From positions 124,001 through 188,000 of the forward strand of contig JAPTJF010000052.1 in NCBI GenBank assembly GCA_029339195.1: 64,000 nt of DNA, in the 5' to 3' direction. Made by a program: the position numbers and the translations under genes. The first letter of the stretch is position 1. The number at the start of each line of letters is the position of its first letter. Of this stretch, positions 35,033 through 45,891 are shown piece by piece. This DNA comes from Micractinium sp. NFX-FRZ. Its lineage: Eukaryota; Chlorophyta; Trebouxiophyceae; Chlorellales; Chlorellaceae. The notes below the pieces were generated by a model, which made no database searches, had not been told where the DNA came from, and was given only the letters and a program-made list of their open reading frames with translations.

Positions 35033-35645
35033 TGTAATATATCTATGTGGCCCCAGCCGCTGATGTTCAGTACAGGTGGCGTGGCCTGGGAGCGGGTCCC
35101 ACATGCAAAGAAGCGGGCCCTGCACACACCTGGTCCTACCACCGCTGCGCCGCCGCTCACGCGCGAGCAACTGCATGCATGCACGGCTAGGGTTGTTCCT
35201 GAAATTCTGCCTGGCGCAAACCCACAGTTGGATACCAACCATAGGTGGTCTCTCTCTCCGGAGAGAGGAAGCTGCTAACGTTCAGTGGACCCTACACAAG
35301 GGTCGGAAAGGGTGGAGCCTGCGCTCCCCCCTATGGGGACAATACCTGAACTTCGTGTTGGGTATTCCAGCAGTAGTATGAATTAACGTGGGCTCGCCGT
35401 GGGGTCCGCCGTTGAATCATGTCCGGGGATTTGAAGCTGGCCCCTGTCACAGGTGGCCCCCTGCTGCGACTGCTATGACATGGGTGGTGGCATCACAAGA
35501 CCTCCCCGGTCTTCTTATCCGGTGCATTCATCTCTCTTTGATAGGGCTGTGAACCTATCTCCTGACCTCTGAGATTGTCAGGGGGCGTCTTGGGCGTGAC
35601 TAGGGCCAGTGGCAACTGTGCGGGGCCTGCGGCCAGCCAGCCACC
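35033..35645. promoter_or_regulatory. Intergenic/5' flank of the ammonium transporter
   Basis: 613 bp with lower GC than the neighbouring exons. It contains a perfect 16-bp palindrome CTCTCTCCGGAGAGAG (35252-35267), about 380 bp upstream of the AMT ATG. No coding exon is supported. This is presumably the AMT promoter and 5' UTR, a gene class usually controlled by nitrogen supply, but no characterised nitrogen-response element can be named from sequence alone. Confidence 0.45.
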
Positions 35646-36498
35646 ATGTCGTTCAATGAGACGCTTGTGCAGGCGAGTGCGAGGGAGACACGAGGGAGTA
35701 TCAGGGCGCAGGGCAACTTGCGCCAATGCCCTAGCAGGCGGGGTGGGCACGTGGGCCCCTCGCGTTGGTACTGCGCCTGTGATCACCACAAAGTGTGAAT
35801 CACAGAGACAAGCGAGCGCCAGCCTTGTGTGGTGGCGCGGGCCGAAGCCCTCCCTCCTGGTCAGGGGCATCCCTCGTCAAGGGCCACTTTCAACCGAGGG
35901 CCCCTCCCTCGAAGGAATGTGTTGGCTGGAGAAGTGTGTCTGTGACGCGGAGGGTGGAACCCTAGCCGCCGCCGCCGCCGCTGCCGCCAGCGCCAGCCCG
36001 CCCGCGCCAGCCCGTCCGGGACTACCCCTCCCACCCGCCTGCCCCCTCACCCCTTTCTTGCCCTCCCTGCCTGCAGGAGATGATCGATGCCTCGGTCAGC
36101 GGGCTGGGCCTGCCCGCCGCTGCCGGCACAGACAGTAAGCACTCCTGCTTGGGTTGCCACTGCTGCGTGCACGCAAAATTCGACTGTTGGCCCGCCTGCC
36201 CCCGCCGCACGTGTCGCCAACCCTCCCCTCCCTCCCCACTCCCCCCTTCCCCACCCCCCGCAGTCAACAACGCCTTCACCATGTTTTCGGGCTACCTGGT
36301 GAGTGGGTGGTTGGGTGGGCCCATGCTTTCGTGGGAGAGTAAGAAGATCATGTGTGGGGGAATGAGGTTGGAGGGAAGGGAGCGCACTTGGCAGCACACT
36401 CCCCCCGCTACCATAAGGGGCTGCGCCGCGCTCAACTGGCCCGCTCACTTCACCCCACCGCTCCCACACTTCCCACCCAGGTGTTCTTCATGCAAGCC

Positions 36499-36540
<42 letters not shown>

Positions 36541-39500
36541 GCCAAGAACATCATCCTGCTCAACATCCTGGACGCCTGCTTCGGCTGCTGCGCCTGGTGA
36601 GCCACAGCCAGCAAGCCAACACGCACATCTCCATGCACAGCGCCTGCGGTCCTGGGGGCGCCATGGTCTGCCGCTGAGTGGCGCCCCGCGGCATCTCCGT
36701 GCACAGCGGTCCGTGCTCCAGGGTGGCACCGCCCGCTGAGCGACGCCCCGCGGCACCCCCGCCGCCCTCCCGTCTCCCCCTGGCAGCCCTTCTGCTCGCG
36801 CCGTCTCTTATCTGATGCCACACCCCTTCCCTCTGCCCCCCCCGCTTGGCAGGTACCTCACCGGCTGGGCCTTTGCCTATGGCGACCCCATTGCGGGAGA
36901 CGCCACCGAGTGCATCGACGGACTGGGCGGCGCCGACGCCATCACGCTCAAGGACGAGGCGTTCTGCACCTATGGCGACTTCAGCGGCTCCCAGGCCTTC
37001 ATCGGCAACCGCTTCTTTGCCATGTCCACACTGCCCCGCGGCATGTACTGGAGCTGGTGAGTGTGGGCAGGGGCACTTGCCTTAGAAATGGGAGCGCGAG
37101 CGGGTTGCGGCGCCGCCGTGGCTGGGTTGGCGCGCGCGCGTGCAGCGGGTGGGTTGGCAGGCGGCACGCTCGTGCCCGCGCAGATGCACCACCCCTGCAT
37201 TCTCTTGCCCTCACACCAGCCCCCCTTACGCCTCCCAATTCCCACCCACCCACCCGCCTTCCCGCAGGTTCTTCCAGTTCACCTTTGCCGCCACCGGCGC
37301 CACCATCATCTCCGGTGCCGTCGCCGAGCGCTGCAAGTTCGAGGCATACATGGTGCGTGGGCGGACCATGTGCGGCGGGGTATGGGTGGGTGGAAAGCAA
37401 TGCTGCTTGGCCGCACACTGCCCCCCCAGGCGGGGCCGCGCCGCGCTCGGCGCCCCTCTCGCCTTGCCCCCCACTGTACCATGCACCCCGTCTCACCAAC
37501 CCCCGCTCCACGCCCCCACCTGTACCGCAGCTGTACGAGCTCATGATCGTGCTGTTTGTCTACCCCTGCGTCGCCCACTGGGTCTGGTCCCCCTTCGGCT
37601 GGCTGTCCCCCTGGCGGTCGGCCCTCACCTCGGTCAACCAGTCCTACGTCCTCTTTGCCGGCGCTGGTGTCTATGACTTTGCTGGTGACGCTGCCGTGCA
37701 CATGGTGGGCGGCATTGCCTCGCTGGCGGCCGCCTGGGTGCTGGGCCCCCGCATTGGCCGCTTTGACGCCGCCGGCAACCCCGTCGACATGCCCGGCCAC
37801 AACGCCTCCCTCACCCTGCTCGGAGTCTTCCTCCTCTGGTTCGGCTGGTACGGTGAGTGGGCAGGCAGGAGGCGGAGACAAGGCAATGTCAGCATACAGA
37901 ATGAGAAGGGTTCAGTCGTCTTGCAGCTCCCCCCCGAGCCTGCATGTCAGCCTCCCACCCCTACGCCATGCATCAAGCTCCCCTCACCCGTCTGCCCCGC
38001 TCATCAAGCCTCCCTCCTTCCTCACCCGTCTGCTCCGCGCATCAAGCCTGCCACCTTCCTCACCCTTTCTTCCTCTCCCCTCCCACCCAATCCCCCAACA
38101 GGATTCAACCCCGGCTCCGCCGCCGGCATCATCTCCACCGGCGTGGAGAACTACTCCAAGGTCGTTGCCGCCGTGGCCGTCAACACCACCGTGGGCGCCG
38201 CCTCTGGCTGCATCGCCACCCTGTTCATCGCCATGGCCTACCAGTACTTCACACTGGGTGAGCCACGGCCGGGTGTCTCGTTGCTGCCGTGGCCGGGCGG
38301 TGTTTTGGGGCAGAAGTTGACAGCGGGGAACTGCAGTGTGGCATGATTGAATCAGCGACTGACTAGGCATCAGCCCTCACGCCCCCTTGGCCTCCTCTTT
38401 CCTCACCCTCCCTGCCCTGCCCCGCCTGTGCCCTCCCTCCCTCCCCCGCAGGCGTGGTTGTGTGGGACCTGATCATCGCCGGCAACGGCGCGCTGGCGGG
38501 CCTGGTCTCCATTACCGGCCCCTGCGCCTTTGTCCAGACCTGGGCTGCCTTCATCATCGGCGCCATCGGCGGCCTCGTCTACTTCATGGCATCCAAGGTC
38601 AACCTCTCCCTCCTCAAGGTGGGTGCATCATCCCTGTCTTGTGGCATGGTTGTGCTTGCGGCTGCTGTGCCGTGCTTTACAGCCGCCAACGGCCAGCCTT
38701 TCATGCTCCGCTGCTCAGGATGGGTGCATGGCTCTCGTATTGCAACGAGTCGTGCTCCGCTGCTTACCTGCCCGTCCCGTGCCCCTCCGCCCCCTCTCAC
38801 CCTCTCCCCGCCTCCTCCCCGCTCCTCATCTCGGCAGATTGACGACCCCCTGGACGCCATTGCCGTGCACGCCGGCTGCGGCATCTGGGGCCTGATTGCG
38901 GGCGGTGCCTTCTCCGCCCCCGGCATGGTCAACGACGTGTTTGGTGCCCACCCCACCAATGAGGACCCGGTGAGCGTGGCAGGGTATCGGGGGAACAAGG
39001 GATTCACGCTGGACAGGCCATGTGCGCCGCATCCGGCAGAAGCGCCAGCCCAGCCCGACACCCAGCCACATTGCACCGCCTCCTTCCTCCGCACACCACC
39101 CCCCAACCCCAGCCGTCTCTCATCACCACACCCTCCTCCCCACCCCTCGCTCTGTGCCTGCAGCAACGCGCCTACGGCTTCATCATGGGCGGCAACGGCT
39201 CTGTGCTGGCCGCCAACTGCATGTGCATCCTGGTGGTGGCGGCCTGGACCCTGGCCATCATGACCCCCTTCTTCCTGCTGCTCAAGAAGATCGGCCTCTT
39301 CCGCGTCTCACCCGAGGTGGAGGCACAGGGCCTGGACGTCAGCCACCACGGTGAGATATTGGGCGGGCGCATGCTGCCTCTGGTTGGCCCAGGAAGGAAG
39401 GGAGGGGATGCGTTGTTGAACGGGGGAGGGGAGCCCGTGTTGGGTGTGCGCAGCCCCAGCGCTGGGCCTGGTGTGGTGGGCAGCGCTGCGCTCTCTCCAG

Positions 39501-39770
39501 GTGCCAGCTCCAGCAACCTGCACTCCCTGGCGTCCCCTCAGCCTTGCCCTGTCCACCCTTCAACACGTGCTCACCTCTTCAATTCCGCCTTCCCCCCTCC
39601 CTCTTCCTCCCGCAGGCGGCTCCGCATACCCGCACGAGCAGGGCAAGGGCGGCGGCAACGGCGCTGCAAAGGGAGAGATGGTGTTTGGCCTGACCCCCGA
39701 GATGGTGGACCGCAAGATTGAGGAGGCCCTTGAGAAGTACAAGAAGGAGATGGGTGTGGCCGCCGTCTGA
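35646..39770 (+). CDS. AMT1: AMT1-type ammonium transporter
   Basis: A plasma-membrane ammonium transporter/channel. Twelve exons sum to 547 residues in frame: 35646-35672, 36077-36134, 36264-36298, 36481-36596, 36853-37056, 37268-37352, 37531-37852, 38102-38257, 38452-38618, 38838-38969, 39164-39350, 39616-39770. Membrane segments include [60 protein letters not shown] (first pore His) and [20 protein letters not shown] (second pore His). The cytosolic tail [20 protein letters not shown] aligns with the plant AMT1 regulatory tail, but has Ser where Arabidopsis has the inhibitory phospho-Thr. The ATG at 35646 has a good context (CCACCATG) and encodes only MSFNETLVQ before an AG|GCGAGT (GC-AG) intron of 404 nt. 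If that exon is wrong, the first Met is at 36080. A TGTAA at 40424-40428 fits a 650-nt 3' UTR. Confidence 0.96.
36619..36753 (+). repeat. Imperfect ~65-70-bp tandem duplication in AMT intron 4
   Basis: Two diverged copies, each containing CATCTCC(A/G)TGCACAGCG and ending GCCGCTGAGTGGCGCCCCGCGG or its variant. They lie between exons 4 and 5. Confidence 0.7.
37968..38065 (+). repeat. 33-36-bp tandem repeat in AMT intron 7
   Basis: Three copies of a unit containing CATCAAGC(C)T, CCTTCCTCACC and GTCTGC(C/T)CCGC, CT-rich, ending just before the polypyrimidine tract of exon 8. Confidence 0.75.
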
Positions 39771-40694
39771 GCTGGCAGTGCCTGGCTGAGCTTGCGCCAA
39801 TTGCCGGCTAGCGAGCGTGTGACGGGTGCTGACGCACGCCCACCCAACCCACCCACCCTCACTTGCTACGCACACCACACCTCACCACCCCCCAACCCAA
39901 CACTTTGTTAGCGCTGCCCTTTTCCCCGTTCCTGTCCTCCCCTTGCCTCCCTGGACCACACCTCTGGACGGCCTGTAGACTCGCCCCTCCACGCATGTGC
40001 AAGCGCCCTCTTCCTCATCTTTGGGACCGGTTGTTTTAACAGAACAATTTCGTTTTTGGCTCCTGTTGCATGGGGCAGCCCCGGCCACCTGCATGAGGCC
40101 TGCCCCTATCAACCCTGCTGCACCCTCCCGCCCTCACGGCATCCAAGCGTAACACCCCTGCCTGCCCTGCACCCCCCTGCATGACATACCTCTGGGACCA
40201 CTTGCCGCTCTGATGTTGTACCCCGAATAGTTCCCTTGAACTAGGCAAGGCCCTGCTCCCGCCTCGCTTTCATTCCCCCACCTGCATTCCTCCCCTGCCA
40301 TAAAGTGCTCGTCATGCTTGTCTCTCCTCTGCTGCAACGGCCCTCCGAACAGCTTGCTTGAGCCTCGTGCCCAACTGTCCCCGCGGGGCGCCTTTTTCTG
40401 TAGCACCCATCCACTGACCTTGCTGTAAAAGATGGGTTATGCAAGCTGCGACAGCATCACAGGCGGCAGAGCAGTGTTGACGCTCCAAGGCCAGCAGACT
40501 GCCTGGATGGTGCGCCTGCGGCCCGCAGTGCGGGTGGGAGGTGCGTCGCGCTGTGCATCCGATGCACAGCACAGCTGTAAGCTGCATGCATTTCGGTGTC
40601 TCGCCTGACCACTACTCGCTACTTTGGCAGCAGGCGGAACAGAGCGCAAAACCAGCTATCTGACCCAACGTTGACCTTTGCTAGGCAAGCGGCC
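39771..40694. other. 3' flank of AMT and 5' flank of the Gln-rich gene
   Basis: No coding exon is supported. TGTAA motifs at 40424-40428 and 40576-40580 (plus strand) are candidate AMT poly(A) signals. The first gives a 3' UTR of about 655 nt. Confidence 0.5.
40424..40428 (+). terminator. TGTAA poly(A) signal of AMT
   Basis: Context TTGCTGTAAAAG, 654 nt past the AMT stop and 267 nt before the next start. Confidence 0.45.
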
Positions 40695-43600
40695 ATGCCG
40701 CCCGGCTCGCCCGGCGAGCTCTCGGAACTCAGCGTGCAGGGCATCGGGTATGGCTCCCGACTAGTCTCGCCGCCTGGGAGCCCGGGCACACATGGCACCA
40801 GCTTCGCGCAGCCAGTCGTCTCGGAGTGGACAGCGGGCCGGCCGGCGGTGCGTCCTGGATCAGCACCGCTTGCAGGAGAAGCGGGCACCGCAGCAGCACG
40901 CGCAGGGGTGCGCTGCGCATCGGCCGCCGCCTCCCCAGCCGCCACCCCACGACCGCCGCTAGCGCTGTCGGTGTTGGCCTCGGAGGTAGTGCGCATTCAC
41001 ATCAACACGCTGCCGCCGCAGCATTGTGTTGCAGGAGTGGGCAGAGATGGGCCAGCAATCGCGTGTGCCACTCCGGCAGTGCGCACAGCAGAGGCGCAGG
41101 CACAGGTGCCGTCGCCCAAGCAGCTGGGCGTCGACTTGGCGCCTGCAGCGGCAGCTTCGCTGGAGCAGCAGGAGGTTGGGGAGCATGGAGATGTGGCAGC
41201 GGAGGAGGAGGCACACGCGCGAGGCCTGCAGCAGCACCCTGTGGCATCACCTGGCATTGAAGAAGCGGAGCCAGCGTCACCCGGGGCAGTTCCCTGGGCG
41301 GCAGCAGAGCGGCAGTGGCTGCAGCAACAGGCGGCGTACCGTGTCGCTGCCGACCCATCATCTGATGAGGAGTGCCAGGAAGGCCTCTGCTCTCCACTTG
41401 CTGACAGCGCTTCTGCCACTGGAGTCCTGCCTGTGCTGGTAGGGGAGGGCAGCCCAGGAGGCGCACCCACCAGCCCTCCCGTGGGCCAGCGAGGCGCAGC
41501 GGATGGATGGTGCGGGGCAGCAGGGGTCGCCCCAGGGGCAGCTGGACCTGAACAGGCACACGCTGGGGAGCAACAGGACGAGCAGCAGCCCGCTGCAGCG
41601 CTGCTGCCTCTGCAGGCACAGCTGCAGCCGGAGGAGGAGGCTGAATTAGATGGGGCAGGCCAGCAAAGTGCTGCGGATGTGTGGTGCTGGGCAGCAGAGA
41701 CTGCACAGGAAACAGCTGGTGTGCAGGACACACTTCTTGAGGAACAGCAGCAGGAGGAGGAGGAGCCTGCCGCAGCACTGCTGCCTCAACAGGCGCAGCT
41801 GCAGCGGGAGCTGGAAGCTGAACCAGATGCAGACAGTGGAGGTGGGAGCACAGCAGAGCAGTTACCCCTGGCACCACAGCCCAACCCAGCACTGCCACCC
41901 CCCTCGCAGCAGCAGCAGCAGATGTCACCGGTGCAGCAGATGGCATTGGTGGCAGCGCCGGCACCTGTGCTGCCACCCTCTCCGCTGGTCACATTCCCAG
42001 TGCAGCAGCTGCAGGCCGTGCTGGGCAGCGGGCTGAGCAACATGCGTCACCGCCTGCAGAACGCAGCAGAGCGGGAGGGTGCCCTCAGGTAGGCTTCAGA
42101 GTGTGCGCACCAGGGTGCACCATGTTGGTTGGGCTGTCCTGTCAGCCCCTTACTCCCGTGGCCCCATTGCATTGTCCCGCTGGCCTCTCAGTGTGCCTTG
42201 CCCCGCCTTATGTTGTGCAGGATGGAGAGCGAGATGGCAGCTGTGGAGCGGGAGGCGCTGGTGCAGGCGCGTGCGTTTGCCGAGGCGGGCCTGGCTGCAG
42301 AGCGCACCGCACGTCTGGCAGCGGAACAGGAGTTGCGGCAGCTGGCGGCACAAGTGGAGGTGGGTGGGATGGGATGTCGGCATGCAGTGTACATCTGGCA
42401 CGTGCAAGTGCAGTGGAGCCTTCGTGCAAGCGATTGGAGTGAGCAGGAGGGAGTGCAAGAGCGTGTCCTACTTGCCTGCTTGTGTCTCTGCCCGCCTGCA
42501 GGACGGGCACCGAGCGTGGGAGGAGCAGCTGGCAGAGGGTCAGGGGCAGCTGAGGGTGGCGCGCTCAGCGCTGCGTGCCCTGGAGAAGAAAGTGACCGGC
42601 CTGCAGGCAGAGCTCCAGGTGGAGCAGGCCCGGCGGCAGGCGGCTGAGCAGCAAGCAGAGCAGGCCAAGCAGCACGAGGCCCAGCTGCTTGCACTCCTGG
42701 AGGCGGAGCGTGCGGGGCGGCAGCGGCAGCAGGAGCAGCAGGCACAGCAGCAGCGGCAGGCGCAGCAGCAGGCACAGCAGCGGCGGCAGGCACAGCAGCA
42801 GGAACAGCAGCGGCAGGAGGCACATCAGCAGGAACACAAATTGCAGCAGGTGCTGCAGCAGGAGGCGCAGCGCCAGCAGGCCCAGCGGCAAGAGGCCTGG
42901 TTGCTGCAAGAGCAGCAGCTCCTTCCACAGCAGCAGCAGCAGCAGCTGGCATCGGGGCCAGCAGCAGATGCAGTGCACATGCCGCCCGCTGGCATCCAGC
43001 ATGCCAACAGGACGCCCGTCCCCGCTGCGCAGCCAGCTCAATCGCAGGGTGCCACCAGTCGCGGCCTGGGCGGCGTGGCCTCTGATGCTGTGCTGCTGCA
43101 CCACATGCAGGAGCTGCAGCAGGAGCTGGCAGCACTTAAAGCGGGTGCCCGGCATAGCGCCGTGCCTGCTCCACCTGCTCCGCAGCCTGCAGTTGCGGTG
43201 CCACAGCCAGCAGGGGGCGGGCATCCAGGCCTGCAGGCGGCGTCGGCCTACCTCCCCGCTCCCGGTGTGCAGGGCACACCTGGCATGCAGGCACTTGCAG
43301 GCAGCACAGCGGGGCAGCCCTGGCAGCAGCAGCTGCATGGGCAGCAGCCTCTGTCACTGCGGATGCCCTCTCTGGGGCGGACGCCTTCACAGGGGCAGCC
43401 CCCGGGCATCCCCAGCAGCAGCCCTGTGAGGTAAGCCATGGATTTGGTGTTGATTATTGATGGGCCTGACGAGCGCCGTGTGCCGCACGCTGCTGCATGC
43501 TGCTGCCGCCTCCCTGCTTGCCCCACCACCACGCCCCACACTGCACACATTGCAGGGTGCCTGGTCCCACACAGCCTGTGCTGGCAGAGGTGCGCAGCTG

Positions 43601-45508
43601 GCTGCACCAGCAGCAGCCCGTCGTGGAGCAGCGGGCTGGGCAGCAGCCCATGCCACAGTCCCTCGCGCAGCAGCAGACTGGGCAGCAGCCAGCCCTGTGG
43701 GTGGGGCAGGATGAGGGTGGGACTCAACAGATGATGCACGCGGCTCTGGCCGTGAGCCACCGGGCCCCTGGCCAGCCGACGCACCAGTCTTACCCGGTTT
43801 CACCTGGGCAGGGGCTGTATGGGCGGCACACAGCGATGCGTGCCGGTGCCGAGCACTGGTACCTGCCTCTGGATGCGCTGCAGCAACAGCAGCAACAGCA
43901 ACATCAGCCGCATCAGCACCAGCAGCACCAGCAGCACCAGCACCAGCAGGACCTACACCTACATCAGCAGCATCACCAGTACCAACAGCACCGGCAGCAG
44001 CCACCTCTATTACAGCAGCAGCAGCAGCAGCGGCCGTCCTCGGCTTCCCGCCGGCCGCTGCATGAGCCCCGCGCGCCGGCTCCGGCGCGCCCCACCAGCG
44101 CCAAGCGGCGCCTCATGCAGCCGCACTCGCCCTCGAGGTGGGACTACCGGCCCGCATGGAATGAGGAGGTCAGAGTGGACGACTTGCCTGCATCAGCGGC
44201 GGCGGCTCGTGCACGCCAGGTGCGGACAGGTAGAAATGATGTTGTCTGCTGCAAGCACCTGCCTGCCTGGATGCCTGTCATTTTGTGCGACGGGGCGTTG
44301 TGTAGGGGTGCTGAACGTCTCTGCTGGCTTGGCACTGCTGCAGGCCCGTGGCACCAGTGAGCAGGGTGCCCCTCTGCAGTCGCAGTCCGCACAGCAGCAG
44401 CCCATGGCGGCCCAGCAGCACCAGCACCAGCAGCAGCAGCAGCAGGCTGGGAACAATGCAGGCCAGCCGGGGTGGGGCATGTCATGGCCTGGCAGGCCTG
44501 TGGCGCAGCAGCAGCTGCAGCAGCAGCAGCAGCAGCCAGGGCAGGGCGCCATGCCAGCGCCCTGCTCTGCCTTCTTCTCTCCAGCAGCACCCGCAGCACC
44601 TTCTCCGTCCCTTCCCCCCGGCAGCCCCGTCATTCACCAGTATTTTGGCGTGCCGCCCGGCTCGCCGCCACCAGCGCCGCCATTGACACTGTATGGCCAG
44701 CTGCCACAGCAGCAGTATCAGGTGTATGGCAGTGGCCAGCCGCCGGCTCCGGATCCACACTCCCGGCCGGTCACAGCTGGAGGCCTGCAGTACGGCCTGC
44801 AGTACCAGTTGATGATGCAGCCAGGCCCGGCGCCAGGGCATGCACAGTATAGCCAGCTGCAGCAGGGCGGCCAACATGGCCTGCAGCAGCAGCAGCAGCA
44901 GGGGGTGCAAGCTCCGCTGATGCCCCAGCCAGCTGGGCAGTACCAGCAGCCGTGGCAGCAGTATCCGCCCCCCATGCAGCAGCAGCAGCAGCAGCACCGC
45001 CCTTCCACGCCAGCCACAGGCCTGGGGCTGGGCCCGCAGCGGTACGAGGGCAGTGCCACCGCTGCCAACGAGGCTTGGAATGCGCACACTACCACGACCA
45101 CCACTCCTCGCCCCCGGAGCGCTTCCGCCAGGGTGAGTCGACTGTCGGAAGTGTTCATCTCTCTGGCTGCCGGTCTCGGCATCCATAGCCTGCATTGCAA
45201 GCAGACAGCCCCTGTCCACCACCTCAACATCTGGCTTAGTGAGGTTGACCGCCTGAGGGCTGGCACATTGGGTGGAGACAGCTTTGAACGGCTGCCTGGT
45301 GCAATCGCGCCCATCCCCCAGCATGCCCCGTTCCCCTCACTTGCATGCTATGCCTGCCCTGCAGGACAAGCCGCTGGCTGTGCCGCCCACCCAGGTGGAT
45401 GAGGGGGCGCTGGCAGCGGCGCGGGTGGAGTACCTGCGGGAGAAGGACAGGATCAGGGCCAAGCGGCTGCGGGAGCTGCAGGAAAGCGCCGACTTCCGGC
45501 TGCAGTGA
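40695..45508 (+). CDS. Gln-rich coiled-coil protein, function unknown
   Basis: Six exons (40695-42088, 42221-42359, 42502-43430, 43556-44219, 44344-45132, 45365-45508) give 1,352 residues in frame. The ATG at 40695 (MPPGSPGELSELSVQG) is the first true ATG of this frame. Residues 1-465 are low-complexity and rich in Ala, Gln and Glu. About 466-730 is a coiled coil (MESEMAAVEREALVQARAF, LRVARSALRALEKKVTGLQA, LEAERAGRQRQQEQQAQQQR) running into CAG-encoded Gln blocks. The rest is Pro/Gln/His-rich, with the short ordered-looking patches PTSAKRRLMQPHSPSRWDYR and PAWNEEVRVDD. The end (VEYLREKDRIRAKRLRELQE) is a charged helix. A PPGSP motif recurs (start, about 40775, 44655). I do not recognise the family; a cytoskeletal or RNA-granule scaffold is possible but unproven. 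TGTAA occurs 113 nt after the stop. Confidence 0.75.
42720..42955 (+). repeat. CAG-rich coding repeat (Gln/Ala/Arg)
   Basis: Imperfect CAGCAGGCACAGCAGCGGCA-type units encode QQ(A/E)QQRQ blocks in the coiled-coil exon. Further CAG clusters lie at 43881-44032, 44385-44450, 44508-44540, 44883-44902 and 44976-44997 of the same gene. Confidence 0.85.
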
Positions 45509-45620
45509 ACAGGGTGCAGTGCACCCTGCACCTGCGCTTGGCAGCTGCAGCTGGGGCAGATCCCGCATGGACCTTCTTGAGGGATCCCCAGGCAGGTCCC
45601 AAGCAGCTGGGGGGCTGCTC

Positions 45621-45625
45621 TGTAA
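45621..45625 (+). terminator. TGTAA poly(A) signal of the Gln-rich gene
   Basis: Context GCTCTGTAAGG, 113 nt after the stop and 267 nt before the end of the convergent RING-CH gene. Confidence 0.55.
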
Positions 45626-45891
45626 GGAAGCACACATCGTGTGCAAGGCAGCAAGTTGGTGTTGACAGGGAGAACAGGAAGAACGTTATCAGCCATGAGA
45701 GACGAGCAGCTGTCAAAAGAAGTGAAACCTAGGGCAAGGCACAACGGTGTCACATGCAGGGCAGGGAGAGAGTTGCCAAACGAGGGACGAGCAGGTGGTT
45801 TAGTAAACGTGAATTGCAGGCAAGGCACCAAAGAAATGCAGGGACAGTACATTGCGGCGTGAGCCACCAAACATGCGGTCGCTCAGCAGCC

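Noticed and set aside
35033..35645. Intergenic segment considered as a transposon or LTR remnant because of its different base composition and palindrome
   Set aside because: No terminal repeats, target-site duplication or coding remnants are visible. A promoter/5' UTR is the simpler reading.
41002..41976. Antisense Ala/Leu/Pro-rich frames opposite the Gln-rich gene (also 42188-43135, 44482-45324)
   Set aside because: Produced by CAG/CTG-rich coding DNA read on the other strand. The plus-strand frame has joined exons with correct splice sites; these do not.
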